Assembly (NCBI RefSeq): GCF_963678635.1
Contig: NC_087065.1
Coordinates: 4,064,420 to 4,128,419 of the forward strand
From: Symsagittifera roscoffensis
Taxonomy: Eukaryota; Xenacoelomorpha; Acoela; Convolutidae
Reading direction: 5' to 3'
DNA: 64,000 nucleotides
The notes beneath the pieces are model-generated. The model saw nothing but the letters and a program-made list of their open reading frames with translations, had not been told where the DNA came from and did no database searches. Of the stretch, positions 1-10,690 are shown in pieces. Numbering within the stretch: position 1 is the stretch's first letter; each line of letters begins with the position of its first letter. The translations under genes and the position numbers were made by a program.

Positions 1-2
1 TT

Positions 3-947
3 CAACGACAAGCACCTCTAAGCGAACCAACATATAACTTATACCCAACACTACCACAAGAATTAAGTAGAATAAGAAATCCTAGTCAAAACCAAAATAC
101 AGTCGAAATAAATAGACAAATTATACATCCTCGACGAAACAGAAATTTTCAAACTCCCCGAGTTCATTTTGATATACCTCAATCCCCATCACAAAACACT
201 CCAGAAAACCCCATTGGTATATTACCAGAAACCCCTACGCTTCTTTCACAACGTAGCACCTCAAGCCTACCATCAGATTACTTAGGTTCAACACCAACAT
301 CTGAACAAATACGTGAAAATCCCTTTAACCCCCCAAACCAGGCATCACGACTACCATATTGGACAACACATTCATTTACACAAGGTGAACTAAATTTAGT
401 CAATGATCCAATAGATATTTCTACGGATACAACAACATCCTCATCACTACCAGAAACATTATCACTACCATCAACACCATCAATAAGCCAGATTTCACCA
501 CCACCTTTTAACTTAAATTTCCCAAATAACCTCGACGCTAGATATCGAGAACAATCATCAACAAATATTCCTTTAAGACTAGACTGGAATACATTCACAG
601 CACCTCCACCATTATTTGGACAACACCTAGAAAGTAACCGACTCCACAATTGGGCACTAAATAGACTACAATATAAACAAGACATTCACGAAGACATTCG
701 TGCTCAAAACATCCAAATACTCCAACAGAATAGTCTACAATTAAAATTTGAAATCACGGTTAAATTAAACAACATTACTCAACATCCCTATCCATTAAAT
801 CCACCAAATATAACAGCTCAATCCCTACCACCACCATTTATAACAACTGAAGTAATATACAAATACGACAGATATACCAAAAAGACAATTGGTTACATCA
901 CATTTTATAACCCATACTCAGGATTGTCATACACATGTATATTCTAA
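3..947 (+). CDS. Methionine-free Pro/Ser/Thr-rich ORF upstream of env (5' end outside window)
   Basis: Reading frame 3 is open from the first codon of the window to TAA at 945-947, 314 codons without a single methionine. The product is rich in Pro, Ser, Thr, Asn and Gln over the first ~200 residues; the last 100 residues are more ordinary and end in a Tyr-rich stretch. Its stop overlaps the env ATG (935) by 13 bases. Copy B holds the same frame (18186-19313), also without ATG, opening after a TAA at 19314-19316. Without an ATG it must be joined to another exon or reached by recoding. In copy B a branch-like CTAAC followed by an AG lies at its 5' edge. The function is unknown and I recognise no domain. 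Confidence 0.7.
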   Translation, partial: QRQAPLSEPTYNLYPTLPQELSRIRNPSQNQNTVEINRQIIHPRRNRNFQTPRVHFDIPQSPSQNTPENPIGILPETPTLLSQRSTSSLPSDYLGSTPTSEQIRENPFNPPNQASRLPYWTTHSFTQGELNLVNDPIDISTDTTTSSSLPETLSLPSTPSISQISPPPFNLNFPNNLDARYREQSSTNIPLRLDWNTFTAPPPLFGQHLESNRLHNWALNRLQYKQDIHEDIRAQNIQILQQNSLQLKFEITVKLNNITQHPYPLNPPNITAQSLPPPFITTEVIYKYDRYTKKTIGYITFYNPYSGLSYTCIF

Positions 948-2941
948 AAATTTTAATTTTTCTCCAACTCTTTTTTCTAATAACCTCAAATCAAAACATA
1001 AACCCTTCCCCCCGCACAGGACTACAAGATTTATTAGTAACACATTACGATTGTGAAGAAAACGAACAAAAAACACTACACAAATATGCAATAAATCAAG
1101 TATCACAATGCGAAACAGAACCACAAGCCATAGAAACAACAAATGTAATAGCGACACTCTATTCAAAAGCCCGAGCAACTACAGTTATAGGATATAAATT
1201 CACAGCAACATTTTCTGAAAAGAAAGTACATTGTTCACAAGTCTCAAACGGAAATAAAAACCGACTTGACCATGAATCATTCTACCAGAGTAATATAGAA
1301 CGACTTTTACATCTCAATCCCGAAGATTGTAAAAACGAGTTACTCCGACTAAACATCACAAAAAATAAAAACACAGATAGAAAGTTAGTATATTTCCAAG
1401 TTTTTTCAGATTCTGTACATCAAGCAGAACTTGAAAGATATCAAGGACATATAAAATTAGATGAAAAGTATCCATATAACGGCGCACACGGACGATTAAC
1501 CTATGACATGCACGATAAACACTGGATACCACACATTGGTATAAATAACCCATCAAACTGCAAAGCAGACACAAAAAATAAAGGATACCAAGAAATAATG
1601 TTTTTCGATTGGAAAATACAACTCGAAAAAATTCAACTCACACGAGATTTATCAGACAACACAATGATCTATCAAGGAATTAGATTACCTTGTAAAAACG
1701 ACCAAGGCTATTGTGACCCTACAACAAGAACACAAGCAACAATTGTTTGGTTCCCCGAAGACACATGTACAACATTTCAAATAGCAAAAATACACGCTCG
1801 TATGATAAAATTTCACGAAAAATATTTTATACAATCAATACCATATGAACAAGTAAATCCATTACGAAAAATAAGTTCTAATTTTAGAAACATTCATAAT
1901 ATAGAAAATAAATTAACACGTTTTCAAATATATCAAGAAACAGAACTTGCATGTAAATACAGAAACCCACTTCACAAAACACAATACTCCGAAATACTAG
2001 TTGAATACGAAAAAGGATTCGACATGACCACTGGAAAAACAAAAGTCGACCCATACGCCACAAGTCATCCTCCAAATGAAGGAACATCATACATACCAGT
2101 TCATTTTCAAAAAAATACAGATCAACCTGGTGGACATTTAAAGCCCCAAGACGATCAAAGCACACGTTTACAAGAACTATCACTAATGAATAGTACATAT
2201 TTCGGTAATATCCACTATGATATTCATTTAGATATGAAACTAGACTACACGATTAGCCGAATTTTTCAAGAAATGTCACTCTCTGAATTAGAAACACTAC
2301 ACCAACTATGCGAATTAGAAAGAACACAAATATTACAATCACTTGCACTAGCAGTATTAAAAATACCCTACGCAGGATATTTACTATCAGGAAATAGATC
2401 AAATTTTTTAGACTATGAAGGAAACATTTTATGGTTTTATACTTGTACCAAAAAAGTATCACCACTATACGTTTTTGAAGACAAACGATGCTATAAAAGA
2501 ATCCCTATCTTTTATAAGAACAAAGTACATTTCGTTGACACACTTTCAAGAAGAACCTATTTCTGGGATACCGCAGTCCCATGTGGATCAGAAAATAGCC
2601 ACAATGTAGTACAACTAAACCCTGATGAAGATAAATATTACCTTCTCACCCCATATCCCACATTAATGCAATCACTCAAAAAATTTTCACCAGAAAGCAT
2701 TCGCGCTATCGCTCGAAACCCAAATATAGACTTACAATCAATAGGAATATACTCAAAATCAGATATTCAACATCACATTAGAACACAACAATTCCAAGAA
2801 TTATTAACACAAATGGACACAATACAAAGACAATCAATTGACCAAACTTACGCAAACTTGCCGAAACCGCAGGATTTGCAGACATCTATACGCAAGACTA
2901 TAGCGGATATTTTAAAGACATTAAAGATTATATATATCTAA
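935..2941 (+). CDS. env: Env-like envelope glycoprotein, copy A (C-terminal frameshift)
   Basis: A 668-codon ORF in the env position, downstream of pol in copy B. Residues 1-19 form a hydrophobic signal peptide (MYILKILIFLQLFFLITSNQ). An ectodomain rich in Cys and N-glycosylation sequons follows, with an early YDC motif and spaced single cysteines. The layout recalls the glycoproteins of chuvirus-like viruses and of env-bearing invertebrate retroelements; that family link is inference. Compared with copy B, one A is missing in the run at about 2844-2846, so the last ~30 residues are out of frame and the ORF stops at 2941 before the membrane anchor. The start is chosen because the signal peptide begins exactly there and copy B agrees. 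Confidence 0.8.
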   Translation: MYILKILIFLQLFFLITSNQNINPSPRTGLQDLLVTHYDCEENEQKTLHKYAINQVSQCETEPQAIETTNVIATLYSKARATTVIGYKFTATFSEKKVHCSQVSNGNKNRLDHESFYQSNIERLLHLNPEDCKNELLRLNITKNKNTDRKLVYFQVFSDSVHQAELERYQGHIKLDEKYPYNGAHGRLTYDMHDKHWIPHIGINNPSNCKADTKNKGYQEIMFFDWKIQLEKIQLTRDLSDNTMIYQGIRLPCKNDQGYCDPTTRTQATIVWFPEDTCTTFQIAKIHARMIKFHEKYFIQSIPYEQVNPLRKISSNFRNIHNIENKLTRFQIYQETELACKYRNPLHKTQYSEILVEYEKGFDMTTGKTKVDPYATSHPPNEGTSYIPVHFQKNTDQPGGHLKPQDDQSTRLQELSLMNSTYFGNIHYDIHLDMKLDYTISRIFQEMSLSELETLHQLCELERTQILQSLALAVLKIPYAGYLLSGNRSNFLDYEGNILWFYTCTKKVSPLYVFEDKRCYKRIPIFYKNKVHFVDTLSRRTYFWDTAVPCGSENSHNVVQLNPDEDKYYLLTPYPTLMQSLKKFSPESIRAIARNPNIDLQSIGIYSKSDIQHHIRTQQFQELLTQMDTIQRQSIDQTYANLPKPQDLQTSIRKTIADILKTLKIIYI

Positions 2942-3552
2942 ACGGTGAAAAATACCGTCCCCAAGATATATCACCTATCAATATTTTTAGCTTTGTTACA
3001 CTCAAGAATGAAATTCTTGATTTTCTAGGATGGCCCTACTACATCTTAGAAAAACTGACTATTTTATACGCAATGTTTAACTTTATTGGATTTCTTTTTT
3101 CACTCTTAAAAGGAATCTATAACACATGTACTATACACACACAAGTCAATAGACAAGCAAGTGTAGCACGCATACTATTTGCAGGATTTTTTGGAATTTT
3201 TTCTACATCAATAAACAAAATTCTTTTAGATGCACAAATAAAAGAATACTACACAAAAATAGCAACGAGATAGAACACATACGACGAAGAACATAACAAT
3301 GTAGACACAACGCCAACAGCACCACAGTTACCACCCCTACCACATAACCATCCATTATCCCTAGTCCCACGTAATTTTCGAAACTTAGCAATAACACATA
3401 ATCCAAATTTTAGACCAACCATATCACAAAGTCCCATCCAACATATAATGACACGCCACTCACAAGATGAAAATACTTATGAACAAATTATAGAACAACC
3501 CCATACCACCGCTTTTCAGTCTCAAAATAATAATTTTTTTAGCCCACGATGA
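2942..3552 (+). pseudogene. env: Env membrane anchor and cytoplasmic tail, copy A (disconnected and broken)
   Basis: This is the continuation of the Env frame beyond the one-base deletion near 2845. It holds two hydrophobic segments, around 3073-3140 and 3170-3215, fitting a C-terminal membrane anchor region, then a polar Pro-rich tail. A TAG at 3271-3273 interrupts the tail; copy B has a sense codon there and reads on for a total of 159 codons from the internal ATG. The natural stop is TGA at 3550-3552, overlapping the next ATG (ATGA). It is broken by a frameshift and a nonsense codon in this copy. Confidence 0.7.
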
Positions 3553-5356
3553 GCCGACAACTTGGATCCCTACACCGTTCAAATTCCCACCCAACCAACC
3601 TCACTACTCCAATTACAATAATACCACTTTTTGCTTTCCCGCCACCCGATTTCCCAACCAGTAATGTAACATCAGGCATGAATTCCGATACTAATTCACA
3701 CATCTCAGTTTTATATTGCACATCACAACTCAATAACCCGAATATTGAAACCCCCGATGAATTTGCCGACTCTGAACCATCTCCATCCAATAATTTTCAC
3801 ACCAACCCCTCAAATTTTTCCCACCCCCTTTTCAACCAATGCTACCAAATAACCCCGTCCCCACCAATTCTACACCCTCTTATGCTTCCCAAGTCACTCC
3901 AACCTATTCTTCACATCATTCAGACCGATCATCCAATTCTCCAGATACCCCCCAAATCTCCCCAGAACTAGATAATTTTATTACATTACAACAACAACCC
4001 TACCACCTTGATACCCCCACCATAAACCATATTTCATCCACAATAGATTCATCCAACCCTCCTACCCCTACACCCTCTTCAATTTATACCGAATCATTAG
4101 CACCATCATCCACATCTACTGAATCTTCACTCAGCACTAATAGAGCTTACCGCACTTTTAAAAGAAAGTTCCCCAACCATCCTTTCCCAGCAAAACCAGG
4201 AACAGTCCGTGAATATATAAATCACCCAAATCACACTAATACAAAAGAATTTTTAGCTGTCACCTTACCCTCATTTCCACAATACACCTTAAACACCCCT
4301 CACGACACTAACGAGACACGTAACTTTGTAGACGAACACGTTTTAATGCCTACCCTTCCTTGGACCTCATATTATCATTTTACTAATCCCCTTTGCTTAC
4401 CCTTATCTAACACTCACATCGATATAGAACGAAATAAGGACATGCTATATCGACTCACTACACCACTAACACCTAGACAATTTACTTACATCGGATATAA
4501 AAAATCACTAAAAACATACACTGCACCCCGAGCTAACGAATATACGCTAGAATATTACGATCATAACATCATCAGAACTAACCAAGATCAATTCGTAGAC
4601 GACGATCGCTTCGCTAACCCACAAATCACAGAAAATTTTTTCATTAAAACACCATTTGTATTTACACTCAATATATTTGACCGCAAATTTGACCACATCA
4701 TTTCAGAAGCACTAACAGACACACAAGCTTACGAAAGTTTTAAAGAACGCTTCCAAATATTTTCACTAACCTTTCATTTCCTTGCACCACATGAAAGAGA
4801 TTTGCACTGCTCACACGATATTATGTTGTGCACTAAACAAACTCACACATATACATATTATCGTTTTATCCAAAATCACTTCGACCTACACACTCCCTCC
4901 AGACAACCACACCACCGTTTTCAATTCATCAATTCCAAATACATCTCACCATTCTTTCTTAACTTCACATATTGCATTAAAGATACTAACCTTCATGGTA
5001 TTCTTCGAAATTATGATCCCATAACCCAAATGTATATTTTTTGTCCCATCACCAAGACCTTCAACGCAGAAGAATCCCGACCCTTTCTTCTCCCACACGA
5101 ATTTGTTCAGCCTATAGAAATCCCCATTTTAGAATTCATCCACAACACTAAATTCAATCACAAATTATATAATCTAATCCAAAACACACCTTATGAGTTT
5201 GCAGTTGGCACTGAAGAACTAACCACCATTAAAGCACTTCAATTGCTTTGGCCACTGCTTCAAACTAAAAATATCATCCGCATCTTAGCTAAATTACTAA
5301 CAACTTCAGACATCATCCACGACATCTTCCCCCACGGTTTCTTCCCCGACGACTAA
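3549..5356 (+). pseudogene. Large ORF of unknown function after env, copy A (one frameshift)
   Basis: Copies A and B together show a gene of about 600 codons directly after env. In A it starts at ATG 3549, overlapping the env stop as ATGA. It is shifted by a one-base loss around 3815-3823 and continues in the other frame to TAA at 5354-5356. The N-terminal ~200 residues are Pro/Ser/Thr-rich and low in complexity. The remaining ~400 are well mixed, rich in Phe, Tyr, His and Asn, and look globular. No signal peptide or clear transmembrane segment is visible, and I recognise no family. Copy B is open across the A break and broken elsewhere, so the frame was coding in the parent element. The place after env suggests an accessory protein. 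Confidence 0.72.
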
Positions 5357-5359
5357 CAG

Positions 5360-5444
5360 GTAAGTATGAACTATACATATTAGTAACTAGTTATTAAAAT
5401 TAGAAACTAACCATTCTTTATTCATGTCTTCTTTAGAATTTTAG
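5360..5444 (+). other. Probable short intron just after the last element ORF, copy A
   Basis: The stop codon is followed at once by CAG and then GTAAGTATG, a near-perfect 5' splice site (intron from 5360). A branch-like AAACTAACC lies at about 5405-5413, and pyrimidine-led AG acceptors end at 5436 and 5444. Copy B keeps the branch and acceptor region, but its donor reads GCAAGT. This is either a 3'UTR intron or a way to swap the C-terminus of the preceding protein. Confidence 0.5.
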
Positions 5445-6944
5445 CCTTCATCCAACGATCATCTGAAAAATTCACAAAAGAAAATAAAAATTGAAAACTT
5501 CTTCAAACTGATTAAAACTCTATTAATTTTTTGCACCAAATAATTAAATAAAAATAATACCAATGCAATAATTTAATTTATAAATTTTTTCCCAAATGCA
5601 GTAAATCTAATAATGATGAAAATTTGTAACTTAACTTTCCCCAACAACTAGCAGTAAAATTGAAATTCTATGAAGTAAATTAATAAGAAGCAAATGCAGT
5701 ACTAACCTTTTGATATTTTCATTCACTCGAACAAGAATTCTATCCAAATTCGCACAGCTCGCCCACGAAGAATTGTTTAAATAATGAATTTCAGTTTCAA
5801 GCTTTCACACTCAACAACTCTAACACACGATAACAAGTTTCAAACTTTCCTTTAACCCGGTTGGAAAGGAATTATATACTAAGCAAAACTAACCAATGCA
5901 GCTTACTAAATACCACAACACATAGGATAACAGCATGACTAAGAAAAGGAAACCAACGGTACCCAAACCGGATTAACCCAGTTTAAAACTGGATAATTTA
6001 TTCTTTTGAAGACTATTATAAAGTCTAAGAAAGAAATAATAAAACACAAAAAAGTCGAAAGACAAACCCATACCACAAACAATTTGATTTTTGAAAAAGG
6101 ACACAACCAACAAAACATAAGAAAAACTACAACAAACCCAACATAAAACGTTGTCACATAACAGGACCTCTCACAAAAACCGCATGCAATCATACTCCCA
6201 CTCCTGGCCTAACCCACCAGGAAGGACGTCCTGAGCATGCTCTATAGCCGGCCTAACCCACCGCGCTACATCCACGCTTTGTGACCATACTCCTATTTTT
6301 AATGAGAGCTACTCAAGGGTGAGTAACTCTTCAAAATAACTGAAATAAAACAAAAAGCTTTTGTGAAAACAACTAACTAAAATCATAATTAAAAAATATT
6401 AAACTAATAAAAGTTTTATAAAATGTAAATTACATTATGCAATACATAGATCAGAATACAACACCAAGGACGAACATCCAAAGACAAAATGAACCCACTA
6501 CACTCGAAAAAGAATGGCCAACCACAATCAATATGCCGCCCACAATCACAACTCAAAGGATTTAGAGTACGACTTGACTTCGCAGAAAAGGACTTCATTG
6601 AACTAGAACAATGACCACCTCGATGTTCAAGTATACGTACAGATCCGAGTAACCAGGCATCCCCTCCACACACAATCTCCACTCCATTCCCAGACAGGGT
6701 CAAACACAAAGAAGTTCTCATCAATGAAACAGAAAAACCTGACATAGCCAACCATTCTGAAATCAGATTTGAGTTTGTTGCGAAAACCCAGTCGTTGTCT
6801 TGAGAAGACACAACGATTAAATCTGGGACTTCTCTAATAAGAAAACCCAGAAGAAATAAGATGTTCGCCAAATACCAACGTCCATCATCCATCCTTTGAA
6901 TTGCAGAAAGACTATTCTAAAAAACTCTGTAAAACCCGGATGGG
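5445..6944 (+). other. 3' noncoding region of copy A before the LTR
   Basis: These 1.5 kb hold no sense ORF of note. Two reading frames on the opposite strand (5939-6193 and 6416-6892) are the longest open stretches. The bases just before the LTR, ending CCCGGATGGG, are the likely polypurine-type primer region. Confidence 0.5.
6416..6892 (-). other. Antisense 158-codon open frame near the 3' LTR, copy A
   Basis: This frame is open in both copies (copy B 12235-12711 on the plus strand) at the same length of 158 codons, antisense to the element. About 23 of 158 residues differ between the copies, against roughly 4% in the first part of Env. One stretch is shifted by compensating indels. No domain is visible. 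The weak protein conservation argues against a functional product, so it is listed as a candidate only. Confidence 0.25.
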
Positions 6945-7354
6945 TGGAACCTGATCTAAACTACATTTTATGATTGGATAAATTAGATATTTTACCAACG
7001 TAAAGTATTTAATATTAACCAATCATGATCCATCTAACTAACAACCCACTTATTTGTAAGTGCTGAAATTACTTGTAATTTCAGCACCAGAGAGATTTGA
7101 ATTTAACTTAGAAATTAGTTGACTCTCCAAGAAGACTTCAGCAACCGCAATAAACCAGTATACCCTAGATCTATTGAGCCTAGCAGAGACTAGTTAAACA
7201 ACCTGAGACTAGATAGTATAAGAGTAAGATTAGGATTGGTATTAGACTAAGAAGTTGCACGAATCTATCCGGCCGAAAATAAGATAGCGTGACGAGCAGA
7301 CGGTGTACCCTATCCGAAATTACTCTATGAGTTATACACCTCGGTCATAACTCA
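6945..7354 (+). repeat. 3' LTR of copy A
   Basis: 410 bases beginning TGGAACC and ending AACTCA (TG...CA), the same length as both LTRs of copy B. It carries a perfect 13-bp stem hairpin at 7060-7087 and an AATAAA at 7149-7154. The first base after it is 7355; its partner LTR lies outside the window. Confidence 0.93.
7060..7087 (+). promoter_or_regulatory. Perfect hairpin inside the LTR
   Basis: GTGCTGAAATTAC and its exact reverse complement are separated by two bases, giving a 13-bp stem. It is unchanged in all three LTRs (also 12040-12067 and 30549-30576), although A and B differ around it. It may be an RNA structure in the transcript or a protein-binding palindrome. Confidence 0.6.
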
Positions 7355-8498
7355 TTATTAACGCGCAGCATAAATTTTTTTACTGGACACGTACGCAAAG
7401 ATATAATGCGGCTGATTGATTTTCGGCTAGTTGAAATGAGGCCAGCTGATTAGTCTCAAGAATGCGTTTCCAAATTACTTGATATTGTATGCGACATTTT
7501 GTTTGTGAAAAAAGGTGGTATTTTCCACTATACTTTCCAAAATTACAAGTTTTCAAATTTGTCGACGCTCTAAATAGTTTAAAGTTTTCAAGATTTCGTT
7601 ATAATAACCGAAAATTATTTTAGTTATACCATATCGAGCAATCAGAACATCGGAACAATCAGAGCTTCTACATAATAGGAGCAGACTTGTTCACTTTTTA
7701 TAGCCCAACAGAAGTACAAAAATTCATGTTTTTAAGCTTTATCTGAAAAAAAACTGTATAGTTTCAGCTTATCGAATAGTAAAAAGCCGTGTTCGTTGAA
7801 AGCAGCGTAAAATTAAAATCAAGCACAGATATGCGTTTTATAGACTAGAAATAAGTTCACATATTATTGATGGTACGTTTTAAGTTCATTGCTGTTAATT
7901 TTTAAGTACGTTTTAAATTCAGCTTCATCAGTCTTTAGTTCGTTCTGCACAAAAGTGAGTTACAGTCGTTTTTGGATTACATTTTAACAAAGAGGAGGTT
8001 TCATTTTAAGAAGAAAAATTGATTAAAATCGATTATATAGGGACTCTATTGCTCACAAAAAGTAGCATTATCATCAGTTTTTAATCGATTATGGTCGATT
8101 AATTATGTAATTTTTTAAAAACGGTTTATAGAATTACAATATAATCCTGTATTACCCCTTGAAACACGAAAGCGGAATCTCTTTTCTGTTAATTCGCTCT
8201 TGTTTGCCTGATTTTTTGTAGCCTAATTACATAAACCGCGGATTTTAACTTAGGTTCTGGTTATTATAACATTAACATTAATCGCTATCTGCAGTCGTAG
8301 TGGTTTAAACTTACTCCCATCAAAATTGATCTGAAGAACTTCCACCAAATAAGCCCGATAAGCCTCGATTGTCAAATTTCTGAAAAACAACGAACTTTTT
8401 GAAAACGACCCTTTTAAGGAATATTGTGAAAAAAATAAGTCGTTAATTGATTAATCTCAAGTTCTTGACTCTATTGTCATTCTTACCTTTACATCCAA
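7355..8498. other. Intergenic DNA between copy A and the membrane-protein exon
   Basis: AT-rich, with no ORF I can support. Only short A/T runs and no clear repeat family are seen. Confidence 0.5.
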
Positions 8499-8800
8499 AT
8501 GCCAACTTTCTGCCCAGCAGGTCAAAAACTTTGGCCTCTTTTTGACCACATCTACGGCAGTTTTTCGCCATGTTCTGTGAATTTCTTATTCCCAATTTTA
8601 CTATTCATTATCGCCATCATTTCTTTGGCTATTACTGGTTTTGCCAAAAAGTCTGCTGGAGCCGCTGCCAATAAAAGTCAGACATTGGCGAAAAATCCAC
8701 TTCTGAACGTTATCTTCGTTTGGCTTAGTGTTCTTTATCCTCTCAATTACGCTCTGCTATTGGGAGCTAATTGGAGCATCACAGGTGAACTTGATTGGCT
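8499..8800 (+). CDS. N-terminal exon of a multi-pass membrane protein, cut by an assembly gap
   Basis: An ATG at 8499 with an in-frame TGA upstream opens a frame that runs into the gap. It encodes a Cys/Trp-containing N-terminus (FCPAGQKLWPLFDHIYGSF), then a hydrophobic segment (about residues 28-48), a polar loop and a second hydrophobic segment (about residues 68-88). Short N-terminus, FSPC-like motif and then membrane helices recall the TMD0 start of ABCC/MRP-type ABC transporters; this is a weak resemblance. A possible donor (CACAG then GTGAAC) lies just before the gap, at about 8783. Base composition is less AT-rich than the flanks, as expected for an exon. Confidence 0.45.
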
Positions 8801-9000
8801 NNNNNNNNNNNNNNNNNNNNNNNNNNNNNNNNNNNNNNNNNNNNNNNNNNNNNNNNNNNNNNNNNNNNNNNNNNNNNNNNNNNNNNNNNNNNNNNNNNNN
8901 NNNNNNNNNNNNNNNNNNNNNNNNNNNNNNNNNNNNNNNNNNNNNNNNNNNNNNNNNNNNNNNNNNNNNNNNNNNNNNNNNNNNNNNNNNNNNNNNNNNN
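8801..9000. other. Assembly gap (200 N)
   Basis: Exactly 200 unknown bases, a typical scaffolding placeholder. The true size is unknown, and downstream exons of the preceding gene may be hidden here. Confidence 0.98.
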
Positions 9001-10060
9001 CAATTTGGTTTATTTTGTTACTGATACGCCGAAAGAGGTTTTTGTAGAGAAAGGCTACATGATGCTTTTCGAAATTTTTGTGTCATTTTTTATGTTCCAA
9101 ATTTGGTGTTCGTCCTTTTTTTTACAAAAATAACTGTAATATAACTTGTTTGTTCTTTCAATTCTATCTAGATTTCTCATTTCTTTTGAAAAATTGTTTC
9201 CGCAAAAAAATGAAGGATCTCAAAAACATAGAATTGAAAGTTTTTGAACATTTACTAAGGAGTGTTTTGTCTGTAGTATTTTTCCAGTTTAATCTCAAAA
9301 GATTTATTTTTGAATTGCTCGCTTTTTGCTATATTTTGCTTTTTTCATGTACAATGCGTTTGATATGTTTAACCCGATTACGCAACTTGAGCTCAGGTAC
9401 GAATAATGTGACTTGGTGAACAGTTTTAGTTGGGTTAATAAATGACCTCTTTGACTGTTAATTGATAGCCTATGGATATAACAACTTTCTTCAAAAACTC
9501 AACCTTATTGTTTTCAATTGGGTTGTAGGACATTTCGATCAATGTTGATCATTCATTTCTGTTCGATGAGTTTTTTCTATCCAGGTGCTATCAAACTTTC
9601 AATGTCGTTTTTTAGGTCTTGATGTAGCTTTGGGTTCAGGTTCTCTGGTCCGAGCAGCATGACAGAGCCTTCGTTTAATTTTTATTGTTTTCGAAGGAAC
9701 TATCAGATTGGAAAAAGAAAAACTTTGAAATGTCTAGTGTCCATAGTTATAGTTCCTTCAACCCACTTTTTGTCACGAAAGCTTTGAGCTCTGCTAGCTT
9801 CATGTTTAAAGTTTTACAGTTTATGCAAGAGAACTTCGTTTATCCCTCGAGCTCTCTACTTGTGTGATTCTTTCATATTTTATCAATGTACCAGAGTTTG
9901 GTTGAATACCCCTGCTTACTTTAAAAAATATATAAACCTTGAAAGTAGCCATATTAATTTTGAATATAACAAAAACAAGAATGATATAAGAATCGTAGAA
10001 TTTTCCTGTTGACCTTAAGAGGCCCCCGTTGTGATCCCAAATTGGGCAAAACTGGTACAG
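9001..10060. other. Intergenic or intronic DNA, no gene seen
   Basis: AT-rich with short open frames but no recognisable protein. It could be intron of the gene starting at 8499. Confidence 0.4.
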
Positions 10061-10285
10061 CAAAATATTTATTTGGAAAAACTGTGCACAAAAGATGTAA
10101 AATCGTTTCTTTAGCCCTACTTATCAAAGAAACTTAAAAAAAATAAAATTTGATCAACCTCGCTTGGCTCAAAAAAACCAGAAAAACATTTATTTGGAAA
10201 AGCTGTGGTACAAACCATGTAAAATCGTTTCTTTAGCTTTGCTTGTCTAAAAATCTATAAAATACAATCTGATCAAGATCGCATG
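10061..10285. repeat. Two-copy direct repeat, period about 125 bases
   Basis: The segment starting at about 10064 (ATTTATTTGGAAAA, then TGTAAAATCGTTTCTTTAGC) recurs at about 10188 with small changes. It is an imperfect tandem duplication. Confidence 0.6.
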
Positions 10286-10396
10286 TTGCAATTAGAAAAG
10301 TACTTTTTTCATTAAAAAGTAGTAGAATCATTAACTCCCAGGAAGAAAAAAAACTTTTGTAGAAGATACTTTTAAACAGTATCTATACAAATGATT

Positions 10397-10690
10397 TTAA
10401 CATTGAAAATTCTGCGTTTTGTTTAATGGTTGTCGATGATGCTGATAGTTTATCTTTATTGTTACTGGTGACATCGGGTCCCCTGTAGGATTGCTCCGGG
10501 AGTGGTAAATGGTGTTAGACGAATCATAAGAGCTTAAATCAGGGGTTGATTTAACCCAAGGAAGGTTTATTGAATATCGACCAACTACAGAGCGGAGGCA
10601 ACTACGAAGAAACGGCACATCGTGCTCATCATTGAAAAACCTTTTCTCATAGAATATCGAACCACAACTAATGACGTTGACAGACTCCTC
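10397..10690 (-). CDS. Possible exon of an unrecognised gene
   Basis: A GC-richer island in AT-rich DNA. On the minus strand a frame runs from about 10690 to 10397 with a mixed, protein-like composition and several Cys in its first half. No ATG opens it and no convincing acceptor is seen upstream, so it is only a candidate internal exon. Confidence 0.2.
   Translation of the reverse strand, partial: EESVNVISCGSIFYEKRFFNDEHDVPFLRSCLRSVVGRYSINLPWVKSTPDLSSYDSSNTIYHSRSNPTGDPMSPVTIKINYQHHRQPLNKTQNFQC

Larger units (their letters stand above)
1..7354 (+). mobile_element. Giant env-bearing LTR retroelement, copy A (3' part)
   Basis: This is the 3' portion of a Ty3/gypsy-type endogenous retroelement on the plus strand. 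Base 1 matches base 19132 of copy B (- strand), and the two stay collinear to the LTR end with almost equal length (7354 versus 7360 bases). In order it holds a methionine-free ORF, an Env-like glycoprotein, a large ORF of unknown function, a 3' noncoding region and the 3' LTR. The gag-pol half lies outside the window. Over the LTR it differs from copy B at roughly 15 of 410 positions by eye, so A and B are separate insertions of closely related elements. Confidence 0.93.
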
